Origin: Nocardioides insulae DSM 17944
Lineage (GTDB): Bacteria > Actinomycetota > Actinomycetes > Propionibacteriales > Nocardioidaceae
NCBI RefSeq assembly: GCF_000422825.1
Contig: NZ_KE383928.1
Location: 756,930-820,929, forward strand
Length of the DNA stretch: 64,000 bases
Direction: 5' to 3'
Position 1 is the stretch's first letter. The number at the start of each line of letters is the position of its first letter. The notes beneath the pieces are model-generated. The model saw only the letters and a program-made list of their open reading frames with translations. It did not search any database and was not told the DNA's origin. Of this stretch, positions 45,057-53,900 are shown piece after piece. Position numbers and translations under genes: made by a program.

Positions 45057-46212
45057 GCCGGAGGATCTGGTCGCTGCCACCGAGGGTGGACACCAGCACC
45101 CCATCGCGCCCGTCGGCACGCACGTGGTGGGCGTGGGTGAGGGGGATCCGGTGCAGCAGTCGACCGCGCGCGGAGAGCACCGACACGGTGGTGTCGGGGG
45201 TGCTGTTCTGGGCGAAGTCGGTCACGTACACGCGTCGGTGCCTCCGCTCGAACGCGACCGAGAGGGCACCCGGGCCGGTCCGGGTCGCCGCGATCCTGCG
45301 GCCGGCGTAATCGGTCACCAGCAGAATGCCGTCGTCCTGGGAGGTGATGTAGAGGCGGCGGGCGCGGGGGTCGACCGCCACGCCGGACGGGCCGGCGCTG
45401 CCGGTGTCGGGCAGATCGAGCTCGACCACCCGGTGCCGCAGGGTCCGGGTGTCGATCGACATCGCGCGAGGGGTGCTCAGGCTGACCGTCCAGATCTTCC
45501 CGGTGGACGGGTCGGAGGCCAGGCTCATCGGGGAGAACTCACTGCGCGGAAGAACGCCGGTCTCGCCGATCTTCTCGAACCGGACACCGTCGCCGTCCTC
45601 GTCGTCTCCCTCGAAGACGCTCACCGAGCCGGTCCCCTCGGTGGTCGGCGCGGCCGAGGTCACGAAGACCCGACCGGTGACGGGGTCGTGCTGGACGTCG
45701 CGGGCACCGGGGACAGTGCCGAGGGGATGGGTGTGCAGCGGCCGGAGGGTGTCCTGGTCGACCACGGAGACGGTGTCATCGCGGCTGTGGGTGAGCCACA
45801 CCGTGCCGTGCTGGTCGTCGACGCCGACGCCGTACGCCGCCAGGGGCAGCTCGGGCGCGGACGGGGCGGCCGGAGGGCTGACCGAGTCGAGCGGGGTGAG
45901 CGTCTCCCGGTCGAGCCGGTGCAGCCGGGAGACGCCACCCCCTGCCGTGGTGGCGTAGACGACTCCCCGCTCGGTGCTGACGGCGGTCTGGTAGAGCCCC
46001 TGGCCGAGTGCTCCCGGAGGCGAGCTCGTCACGATCTCGGTGCCCTGGGTCGCGGGGGCAGCGGACTCGTTGCCGGCTGGCGCGGGCCCGCCGTCCGCCG
46101 CGACGGACGGCGCCATGATCGGCAGCAGGGTCGACCCCGCGAGGACGAGCAGGCCGCGAGGAGGGCGCCGTCGATGCGGCGGTGGGACGGACCGGGTGAG
46201 GGCATGCAGCAC
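45037..46212 (-). CDS. iron-box-controlled secreted beta-propeller protein (short paralogue)
   Basis: 391 residues. N-terminal Arg-rich region and hydrophobic signal (RGLLVLAGSTLLPIMAPSVAADGG, cleavage near residue 38), then a single YncE-like propeller. AAYGVGVDDQHGTVWLTHSR and FSPMSLASDPSTGKIWTVS align directly with the propeller of the 890-aa protein. It has no KIDDG module, Ig repeats or anchor. GTG 46212 (GGGAGG 7 bases upstream) is preferred. The longer frame starting at ATG 46305 would translate through the iron box. It is divergent from the esterase gene and converges with the ATPase gene with a 20-base overlap. E. coli YncE, also a secreted propeller, is iron-repressed. Function unknown. 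Confidence 0.78.
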   Translation of the reverse strand: MLHALTRSVPPPHRRRPPRGLLVLAGSTLLPIMAPSVAADGGPAPAGNESAAPATQGTEIVTSSPPGALGQGLYQTAVSTERGVVYATTAGGGVSRLHRLDRETLTPLDSVSPPAAPSAPELPLAAYGVGVDDQHGTVWLTHSRDDTVSVVDQDTLRPLHTHPLGTVPGARDVQHDPVTGRVFVTSAAPTTEGTGSVSVFEGDDEDGDGVRFEKIGETGVLPRSEFSPMSLASDPSTGKIWTVSLSTPRAMSIDTRTLRHRVVELDLPDTGSAGPSGVAVDPRARRLYITSQDDGILLVTDYAGRRIAATRTGPGALSVAFERRHRRVYVTDFAQNSTPDTTVSVLSARGRLLHRIPLTHAHHVRADGRDGVLVSTLGGSDQILRLTRSRG

Positions 46213-46284
46213 GAAGAGACCTCCCGAGAGATCGAGGTGACCGGACGGAGTCGACGTGACTCCGATTCCACCGCCTCGGACGAA

Positions 46285-46303
46285 CAAGGTTAGGCTTGCC
46301 TTC
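46285..46303. promoter_or_regulatory. DtxR/IdeR-type iron box between the short propeller and esterase genes
   Basis: CAAGGTTAGGCTTGCCTTC matches the consensus at 13 of 19 positions, including the unbroken core GGTTAGGCT, and has an AAGG/CCTT dyad. It lies 73 bases before the propeller start and 128 before the esterase start, so it can serve both. Confidence 0.65.
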
Positions 46304-46430
46304 ATATCAGGCTGTTCCTTCTCGTCTCCCCACCGGGGGCCGCCGAGGGGAGACCCGCTCGCCGCGCACCGCGGTCCGCTGCCGCCGATGCCGGCGTACT
46401 AACGTTCCACCGCCCCTGCCCCGACCCGAG

Positions 46431-47639
46431 ATGACCTCCTCCGCGATGATCCCGCCACGTCCCCGCCCGCCCAAGGTGCCCCGACCCACGCCCGTGCCGC
46501 GGGTCCGGAGCGACCTGATCGACCGACTGGCGCCCGAGGACGTGCCCATGTTCTGGGAGCAGATCGCGCGCACCCTGCCGCTGGTCGAGGAGACCGGCGT
46601 GCCCGGCGAGGCGGTCGTGACCTTCTGCTGGCGCGACCACGACGCGGAGCAGGTACTGCTCTTCGCCAACCGGCTGACCGACGAGACCGACCTCGATGCC
46701 ACCCTGCTGGAACGCAAGGGCGACACCGACCTGTGGCACGCGTCCTTCGCGATGGCCTCGGACTGGCGGGCAAGTTACGCCTTCCTCGTCCAGCGCCCGG
46801 GGGAGCAGGCGCCCTGGGTGGTCGGTGACCAGGTCAGCCTGCGCGGAGCCCTCGACCAGGGCCGGACCGACCCCCGCAACCCCGAGACCTGCCCCGGCAG
46901 GCACGGCGCACTCCGATCCGTCTGCGCACTGCCCGACGCCGCGCCGCAGCCCTGGCTCGCACCGCGTGCGGACGTCGAACGGGGCAGCATGCACGAGGAC
47001 CTCGGCCCCGACGGACGCCGGGTCTGGCTCTACGACCCGGCGGCCTTCACCACGGCCGAGCCGTTGCCGCTGCTCGTCGTGCTCGACGGCGAGGTCTGGG
47101 CCGAGACGCACGACCTGGCCACCACCCTCGACAACCTCCAGGCCGACGGCACCGAGCCGCTGCGGGCCGTCTTCCTCGACGCCGGCGACCGGGACCAGCG
47201 CTGGGCCGAACTCTCCAACGACGGCGCCGGGGTGGAGTACGTCGTCGAGCGACTGGTCCCGTGGGTGGCCGATCGCCGCGGCGTCCGTACCGACCAGGTG
47301 GGTGTGGCGGGTCAGAGTCTCGGCGGACTCACCGCGCTGCGAGCAGGCCTGCTCCGTCCCGACGCCGTGGCGTGGGTGGCCAGCCAGAGCGCCTCCCTGT
47401 GGCAGGACGACCTCGCCGTCGCCGTCGACAAACTGGCCGGCGCCGAGCGGACGCCGCGCATCCACCTCGCCCACGGACTCCAGGAATGGGTGCTCGCCGG
47501 TCCCCACCGCGAACTCGCCGAGCGCCTCCGCGCGGCCGGTGTGGGGGTCACCGAGGCGTCGTACAACGGTGGCCACGACGACGCCTGGTGGCGCGGAGCA
47601 CTGGCCGACGCCGTCCGCTGGGCCGCGGAGCCGATCTGA
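46431..47639 (+). CDS. fes: enterochelin esterase (Fes-like)
   Basis: 402 residues, no signal peptide, cytoplasmic. Hydrolyses the ester backbone of ferric enterobactin-type siderophores to release iron. The N-terminal Fes domain (about 45-190) includes VVTFCWRDHDAEQVLLFAN and ASFAMASDWRASYAFLV. The C-terminal alpha/beta hydrolase (esterase D-like) has PLLVVLDGEVW (about 210), the nucleophile in VGVAGQSLGGLTALRAG (about 286-302) and the catalytic His in NGGHDDAWW (about 380). ATG 46431 was chosen over the longer frame from 46296, which is Arg-rich and crosses the iron box; ATG 46446 is also possible. A serine-lactone esterase fits the predicted cyclic tri-serine product. Confidence 0.93.
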   Translation: MTSSAMIPPRPRPPKVPRPTPVPRVRSDLIDRLAPEDVPMFWEQIARTLPLVEETGVPGEAVVTFCWRDHDAEQVLLFANRLTDETDLDATLLERKGDTDLWHASFAMASDWRASYAFLVQRPGEQAPWVVGDQVSLRGALDQGRTDPRNPETCPGRHGALRSVCALPDAAPQPWLAPRADVERGSMHEDLGPDGRRVWLYDPAAFTTAEPLPLLVVLDGEVWAETHDLATTLDNLQADGTEPLRAVFLDAGDRDQRWAELSNDGAGVEYVVERLVPWVADRRGVRTDQVGVAGQSLGGLTALRAGLLRPDAVAWVASQSASLWQDDLAVAVDKLAGAERTPRIHLAHGLQEWVLAGPHRELAERLRAAGVGVTEASYNGGHDDAWWRGALADAVRWAAEPI

Positions 47640-47694
47640 CGGCTCCGGGCCGGGCCGGGCTGAGGGCTCCGGGTCGGGCTGAGGGCTCGCCGGG
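47640..47694. repeat. direct repeat between fes and the kinase gene
   Basis: The 14-mer CGGGCTGAGGGCTC occurs twice with a 19-base period in the 55-base convergent gap. No hairpin terminator is evident. Confidence 0.5.
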
Positions 47695-49101
47695 TCAGCG
47701 GCTGCCGGCACAGGCCTCGGCGGGAGGGGAGGTGCCGGCGCCGACCCGGACGACGACCACGCGCAGGCACACCCGGCCCTCGGCGGGCCGGACGACCGAG
47801 GTGGCGCGAGTGCGCTGCGACTCCTGGGTGCTCGGGTCCGTCCACTGGTAGGTGTCGTCGGCGAGCGGGGTCTCGGCGGGCGACCAGGTGAACCGGTAGC
47901 CGCGAGGCACGGTCGCCACCGAGATCTCGGGAGCCGGTGGCGGCGCAGGGTCGGCCAGCGGCGAGCCGGGCGTGGTCAGGGCCGAGGAGGGTGTGGTCTC
48001 CTCGGTCGGCTCCTCCGACTCATCACCACCACGGACCACGAGCGTCACCAGGAGCGCCAGCGCGGCGACCACGCCGAGCGCTGCCCAGAGCACTCCGCGC
48101 GACGAGCGGGGGGGCTCCTCGAGGTCGCCGTCCGCGGGGGCGGCCCCCGAACCGGTGACGCTGCCGCTGCCCTGGACGAACGTGCTCGGCTTGAAGACGG
48201 TGGCGTCCTCGGGGTTGTCCTCGGCCGCGGGCGCCGCGAACCCCCGGGACTCCTCCACCGCGAGGGGGGTGCGCGCATACCCCATCGAGCTCTCGATCTG
48301 CTGCAGGGAGCGGGCCAGTTCGAGCGCCGACCGGGGCCGCTGGTCGGGCTGCTTGGCCAGGCACTGCGCCAGCAGTCGCTCCAGCGCCGGCGGTACGTCG
48401 GGCCGCTGGGTCGCGGGTGCGGGCGTGTGCAGGATGCGGGTGGCGAGGGCGCGCGAGGAGTTGTCGCCGTGCGGCACGGAGTACGGCGAGCGGCCGACCA
48501 GCAGGTTCCACAAGGTGGCGCCCAGCGAGTAGACGTCGGAGGCGACCGTGCCGTTGGAACGGCCGTCGATCATCTCCGGCGGGGCCCACGGGTAGGACAT
48601 CCGGACCTCGGTGTCCGCATGGACCTCGGCGATCCGTCCGGCGATGCCGAAGTCGGTGAGCGCGGGCTCCTGGTAGGTCGTCACCAGCACGTTGCTCGGC
48701 TTGATGTCGCGGTGCAGGATGCCCGACCGGTGCGCGGTCTCCACGGCGCTGGCCAGCTTCACGCCGGTGGCCAGGACGTCGACCACCGACATCGGGGCGG
48801 TGCGGACCCTCACCCCGAGGTCGGGGGGAGGGCAGAAGCGCATCACCAGGTAGGGCCGGCCCTCGACCTCGCCGGCGTTGAGGACGTTGACGATGTAGGG
48901 GTGGTCGGCCAGGTGCGCCATCGCGTCGGCCTCGCTGCGGAACAGTTCCTTCTCCCGCGCGGTGAAGGAGATGTCCGGGCGCACGATCTTGATCGCCACC
49001 CGCTGCTTGGGCCACTGCTGCTCATAGAGATGGACGTCCGCGAAACCGCCGGAGCCCAACGGCTGCACGTAGGTGAAGCCGGGGATCTGCGGGGCGGTCA
49101 C
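47695..49101 (-). CDS. membrane serine/threonine protein kinase (PknB-type)
   Basis: 468 residues. Kinase domain at about 1-265: glycine loop PLGSGGFADVHLYEQ (about 14-28), Lys in VAIKIVRPD, HRDIKPSNVL (about 130-139), DFGIAG (about 150-155), APPEMIDG. One TM helix (about 340-362) is followed by a Pro/Glu/Thr-rich stretch and an extracellular beta-rich sensor-like domain (TFTW-type GYRFTWSPAETPLADDTYQW, about 405-424). GTG 49101 overlaps the FHA gene stop (GTGA), giving translational coupling. It probably phosphorylates the FHA protein or the AAA/Ig-repeat system of this locus; this is inferred from position. The extended frame upstream to 49686 is an antisense-like shadow inside the FHA gene. 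Confidence 0.92.
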   Translation of the reverse strand: MTAPQIPGFTYVQPLGSGGFADVHLYEQQWPKQRVAIKIVRPDISFTAREKELFRSEADAMAHLADHPYIVNVLNAGEVEGRPYLVMRFCPPPDLGVRVRTAPMSVVDVLATGVKLASAVETAHRSGILHRDIKPSNVLVTTYQEPALTDFGIAGRIAEVHADTEVRMSYPWAPPEMIDGRSNGTVASDVYSLGATLWNLLVGRSPYSVPHGDNSSRALATRILHTPAPATQRPDVPPALERLLAQCLAKQPDQRPRSALELARSLQQIESSMGYARTPLAVEESRGFAAPAAEDNPEDATVFKPSTFVQGSGSVTGSGAAPADGDLEEPPRSSRGVLWAALGVVAALALLVTLVVRGGDESEEPTEETTPSSALTTPGSPLADPAPPPAPEISVATVPRGYRFTWSPAETPLADDTYQWTDPSTQESQRTRATSVVRPAEGRVCLRVVVVRVGAGTSPPAEACAGSR

Positions 49102-50651
49102 GGATGGCGGTCCTTGCTGTGCGGTGGCGGGGTCGGCGCGCCGTACGCCGGGGGCGCGGGCTGTGGTCCGGGGGGCGGCCCGGTCAGGGGAGGCCCACTG
49201 GGCGGCGGCCCGCCGGGCGCCGGCGACGGCGGCCCCGATGGTACGGCGAGGTCCAGACCGGTGCGGAAGGTGACCGTGTAGTCGTCGCCGAGCAGGAGTC
49301 GGTGGTCGTTTTCGAGGATCACCGTGTCGTAGGGGCGCAGCCGCTCGGGTGCGCGTCCCGGCACGAGCAGGGTGGTGCCGGCGCGGGAGCCGAGGTCGCG
49401 GGCGAGCACCAGCCAGCCGTCCAGGGTGATCTGGACGTGCAGGCGGGACAGGTGGGTGGCCTGATCGGGCAGTCGCACCAGGTGCGGCCAGGCCTCGCCG
49501 TCGGGGAGCGGCCGTGGTTTGCGGCCGAGCACGACGCCGCGGTCGAGGAGCAGTTGTTGGCCGTCGGGCAGGCCCAGGACGCCCAGCGGCGGCCGGGGCA
49601 CCCGGGACGGCGGTTGTTCGGCGACGGGTCCTCCGCAGGTCCGGCACACCGAGGAGTGCGCCGGGGTGTAGTGCCCGTTGTCGCACCGCACCGCCTGGAC
49701 GGTCTCGCCGGTGGCATGGCTCAGGTGGTCCGTGGGCGGTTCGGCGCCGCGCGCCTGGGTGTGCCCGTCATGGTCGTCGGGGTGCCAGGACGGCTCGGGC
49801 AGGGAGGGACCGGTCGATCCCGGTGGCGCCGCCGACCCCGCGATCCCGGCGGCGCCGGGCGGCCCGTCGACCGGTGGCGGTGGATCGGTGGGCGGGGAGG
49901 TCGCGGGCGCGCTGGGCGCGGGACGCGGCCCGGTGCGCACCCGGGTGTGCCCGACCCGACCCTCACCGGACCGGTCGGCGTCGTGCGCCGTACCGGAGTG
50001 GGGGCCGGTCTGGGGGCCGGTGGCTCCGGACTCCGGCGCGGAGCGCGGTGAGCGCTGGGTGTCGTGCCCGGGGTCGTGCTCGGGGTCGAGTACCGGGTGG
50101 GCGGCCGTGTCGTGCACGGTCTCGTGGGTGCCGGCCAGGTCGGGGGCGGTGGCGTGCAGGATGGCGTCGGGGATGCCGTCGATGAGGGCACCGGCGCCCG
50201 CGGCCGGGGCGCCCACGCCCCCGGTGGCGCTCTCCCGACCGCCGCCGGACCCGCCCGCGATGGCCGCTGGGGCAGGACGGGTGAGGGTGATGCGGACGCT
50301 CGCGGCCCCCACGACCCCGGAGGCCAGCGGAAGCTCGCGGGCCCGGTCGTGGGCCCGGTCCAGCACCAGTTCGACGGCCTCACCGCGTTCGGCGAGGCCG
50401 GCGTCGCCGCGGATCACTCGCCCGACGCCGACCGCCTGCCGCGCGTCCAGATCGATCACGACCACCGAGGAGGCGCCCAGCATCGCCGCGAGGTCGGCGA
50501 CCGCCTCGGGATCGGGGATGCGCGGTCCCACCAGGGCGTCCCAGAGCTGTTGCGCCGTACCGGGGTCGGGTGGTGAGTCGGCGAGCAGCCAGCGGCTCCC
50601 GTCGCCGAGCAGCAGCCCGCCGCCCGGCACGTAGCCCGCCCGCATGCTCAT
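49098..50651 (-). CDS. FHA-domain protein with zinc-ribbon motif
   Basis: 517 residues. The N-terminal domain (about 1-130) resembles a phosphatase-like/GTPase-like fold but is not assignable with confidence (LLLGDGSRWLLADSPPD). A long Pro/Gly/Ser-rich disordered linker (about 130-320) follows. Next is a zinc-ribbon-like CDNGHYTPAHSSVCRTCGG (about 325-343). The FHA domain (about 370-470) has VVLGRKPRPLP, THLSRLHVQITLDGW and DLGSRAGTTLLVPG; FHA domains bind phosphothreonine. The tail is Pro-rich. ATG 50651 is used because GGGAAGTGGGG precedes it; ATG 50645 is close. It is coupled to the kinase gene, a likely substrate/adaptor pair. Confidence 0.87.
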   Translation of the reverse strand: MSMRAGYVPGGGLLLGDGSRWLLADSPPDPGTAQQLWDALVGPRIPDPEAVADLAAMLGASSVVVIDLDARQAVGVGRVIRGDAGLAERGEAVELVLDRAHDRARELPLASGVVGAASVRITLTRPAPAAIAGGSGGGRESATGGVGAPAAGAGALIDGIPDAILHATAPDLAGTHETVHDTAAHPVLDPEHDPGHDTQRSPRSAPESGATGPQTGPHSGTAHDADRSGEGRVGHTRVRTGPRPAPSAPATSPPTDPPPPVDGPPGAAGIAGSAAPPGSTGPSLPEPSWHPDDHDGHTQARGAEPPTDHLSHATGETVQAVRCDNGHYTPAHSSVCRTCGGPVAEQPPSRVPRPPLGVLGLPDGQQLLLDRGVVLGRKPRPLPDGEAWPHLVRLPDQATHLSRLHVQITLDGWLVLARDLGSRAGTTLLVPGRAPERLRPYDTVILENDHRLLLGDDYTVTFRTGLDLAVPSGPPSPAPGGPPPSGPPLTGPPPGPQPAPPAYGAPTPPPHSKDRHP

Positions 50652-50968
50652 CCCCACTTCCCCCCGGGTCCGGTCGCCGCCGGTGCTCCCGTCCATCCGA
50701 TCACACTGCCGTCGGACCCGACACCGGCATGGTAGGTGGCCGCGAGTGGGCGCTGGGTGACCGGGCCGCGTCCGACCCACCAGGCGCGCCGTGGGTGGGC
50801 GCGACCTGTCCCGTACGTCGGCAGAGCCGATCGCGGGCGCAGGGCGATCGAGGGTGGTCGATAGCGTGACGTTGGCGGTTGGAGGCGCTGAGCTTTACCC
50901 TCGCCTCGCGTATGCCGTCGCCGAGCGAGCCGCGACGACGACGCCGACGAACTCTGTGAGGTGGGGAC
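50652..50968. other. divergent promoter region between the FHA-kinase unit and the first giant gene
   Basis: 317 bases with no credible gene. It must hold promoters for both directions, but no strong -35/-10 pair stood out. A possible -10 is GATAGCGT near 50859 on the plus strand. Confidence 0.4.
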
Positions 50969-53900
50969 ATGGCGCGCAGCAGCCGCGGTCGCGCCGTGTC
51001 CCTGGCTCCCTATCTCGCGCTGTTGATCGTGGTGGCCGGGCTTTCGTGGGTGGCGGTGCGTGCTGACGGCTATCAGGCCCACGACCCCGAACTCCACGAC
51101 GGCGGGGTGTGGGTGACCAACACCGCCGATGGCTTCTACGGTCGGATGAACAAGCCGATCAACCAGTTGGACAGCGCCATCCCGGCGGAATTGGGCAGCA
51201 CCCCGGATGTGGTGCAGGACGGCGCGGCGGTGGTCGCGGTCGATCCCGGGCAGGGCAGCATCACCGCCATCGACCCCGGCCAGGTCGAGATGGTCCAGGG
51301 CGAACGCGCGGTCCTGCCGGCCGACGCCGCCGTGCAGTTGGCCGGTGGCACGGTGGCGGTGCTGGACCCGGCGAGCGGACAGCTGTGGGCCCAACGGGTG
51401 GACCCGGTCGCACAGCATCCGACGGTGAGCGCACTGGACTCGCAGACGGACCCGACCGCGGAGCTGGGTGGCGATGCCGCCCTGGCAGTGAGCCGGGACG
51501 GTGATGTCGTCGTACTCTCCGCCGCCGAGGACCAGCTCACCGAGCTGTCCGCCGGCGAGAGCGGCCTGCAGCCCGCGGACCCGCAGGACCTCGAGTCGCC
51601 GGTCGGTGCCGGCTCGACGGTCACCACCGTCGGCGACACCGCGGTGGTGCTGGACCGGGAGTCCGGCACCCTGAGCGTGGTCGGTGGTGGCACGAGTCAG
51701 CTGGCGCCGGATGCGGTGCTGCAGCAGCCCGGTCCGGATGCAGGCAGCGTGCTGGTGGCCGAGGGCGACCGTCTGGTCTCGGTCGACCTGGCCTCGGGTG
51801 AGGCCGAGGTCATCGCCGACGGTGCCGCCGGTACGCCGGCCCAGCCGGTGCGCCTGGGGGCGTGTGTGTTCGGGGCCTGGTCCGGGGCGGACGGGTACGT
51901 CGCCCAGCGCTGTGGCGACGAGGACACGGCGATGAACACGCTCGGGGCGGGCAGCAGCGACCTGGTGTTCCGGGTCAATCGGGGCGAGATCGTGCTCAAC
52001 GACCGGTCCAGCGGCCGGGTGTGGGACCTCGACACGGACGCACCGACCCGGATCGACGACTGGGAGTCGTTCAAGAAGAAGACGGTCGACACCGAGGACG
52101 ACAAGCAGCAGGAGGACGAGACCACCTCGGGTGACCGGCGTCCGCCCAAGGCCGAGGACGACCAGTTCGGCGCCCGCCCGGGTCGGACCACCGTGCTCTA
52201 CCCGCTGGACAACGATGCGGCTCCCCAGGGCCGGCTGCTGTCGGTGCAGTCGCTGGACCAGCCCTCGGATCCCGACACCGAACTGACCATCAGCCCGAAC
52301 GGGCAGACCGTCCAGATCCGGCTGCCGCAGGGCGCGACCCGGCCGGTCACGTTCGCCTACCACGTGGACGACGGCCGCGAGGGCGTGTCGGACCAGGCCC
52401 AGGTGACCGTGACGCCGAGACAGGACGGGGAGAACGAGGTCCCCGCCCTCCGGGAGGGCTTCGAACCGGAGACCTGGTCGGTGCCGGCCGGAGGCGTGCT
52501 GGAGATCCCGGTGCTGCCGGACTGGCGCGACTACGACGACGGCGACCCGATCAGCGTGGCCGCGGCGACCGCGGAGCGCGGAGACCGGACCGGTGCCACC
52601 GCGCGCGTCACCGGGAGCGGCCGGATCCGGTTCACCGCTCCCGCTCAGCGCGGTGATTCCACGATCAGCTACCAGGTCAGTGACGGGGTCGGGGAACCGG
52701 TGGAGGAGTCCGTCCGGGTCCGGGTCCAGGATCACCGGGACCGGCAGGCGGTGGCACCCTCGGCGCAGCCGGACGTGGTCAGCGGCGAGGTGGGCAAGCC
52801 GATCCTCATCCGTCCACTGGCCAACGACCATCCCGGCTCCGACCCGACCACCCCCGACGCCGAGCTGGTGCTGGCCGGGCAGGTGGCCTCGCCCGGCGGT
52901 GCCCGGGTGAGCACCGACCTGGTCGAGGGGACGGTGACCCTGCGGGCGAACTCACCACGGACCTACTTCCTCGACTACGACGCGGCGTACGGCAACTCGC
53001 AGTTCTCCCGGGCGAAGATCCGCGTCGACGTACGGCCGGCGCAGAACCCGCCCCGGGACCCGGTGGCGATGCCGGACCAGGTCACCCTGTCCGGTCAGGC
53101 GCCCACGCTGGTGGACGTGCTGGCCAACGACGTCGACGCCGCCGGCCGGGTGCTCACGGTGCAGGGCGCGCAGGCAGCCGACGACGCCGACCTGGACGTC
53201 TCGGTCGTCGAGGGTCGCTGGGTGCGGATCGCCGCCCGGCAGCCCCTGCTGGGCGCCGGCAGCCGGGTCGTGCACTACACCCTGAGCAACGGTGCCAACT
53301 CCGGTGTCACCGGTGATGTGATGGTCAGCCAGCGGCCCCGGCCCGAGGACAACACCCCCGTCACGGAGGTGGACCGGGTGACGGTACGCGCCGGCAGCGC
53401 GGCCGCGATCCCGGTGCTGGACAACGATTTCAGCCCCGCCGGCGACCCGCTGCGGCTGGTCGACGATGTCGCCGAGGCCGAGGCGGGTCAGCTGGTGGTG
53501 CGGCCGCCGGGTGACGAGGAGGTGCCGCTCGGGCAGGCCTATGTCACCGGTCGGGTGGTGAAGTACGTCGCCCCCACCGTGCGCGAGACGACGACGTACA
53601 CGATCGGCTATCAGGCGACCAACTCGGCCGGTGAGGTGGCGCCCGGAAGCGCCGAGGTCACGGTGCTGCCGGCCGAGGACAACCGGCCGCCGGAGCCGCC
53701 GCTGCTGGAGGGTCGGGTGATGGCCGGCGGCGAGGTGACCCTGCGGCTGCCCGGCGCCGAGGTCGACCCGGACGGCGATCCGGTGACGCTGACCTCGATC
53801 TCGGTGCCGCCGAAGCTGGGCCGGATCCTGTCATCCGGCGCCAACTCGCTGGTCTACGAGGCCTTCCCGGGGAGTACCGGCACCGACGAGTTCTCCTACC

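Noticed and set aside
46296-46430. 45-residue N-terminal extension of fes
   Set aside because: It would begin inside the iron box and is Arg/Cys-rich with no resemblance to Fes N-termini. ATG 46431 gives a normal protein.
49102-49686. 195-residue N-terminal extension of the kinase
   Set aside because: It overlaps the FHA gene in another frame and is Arg/Pro/Ala-rich; the kinase fold begins right after GTG 49101, which overlaps the FHA stop.
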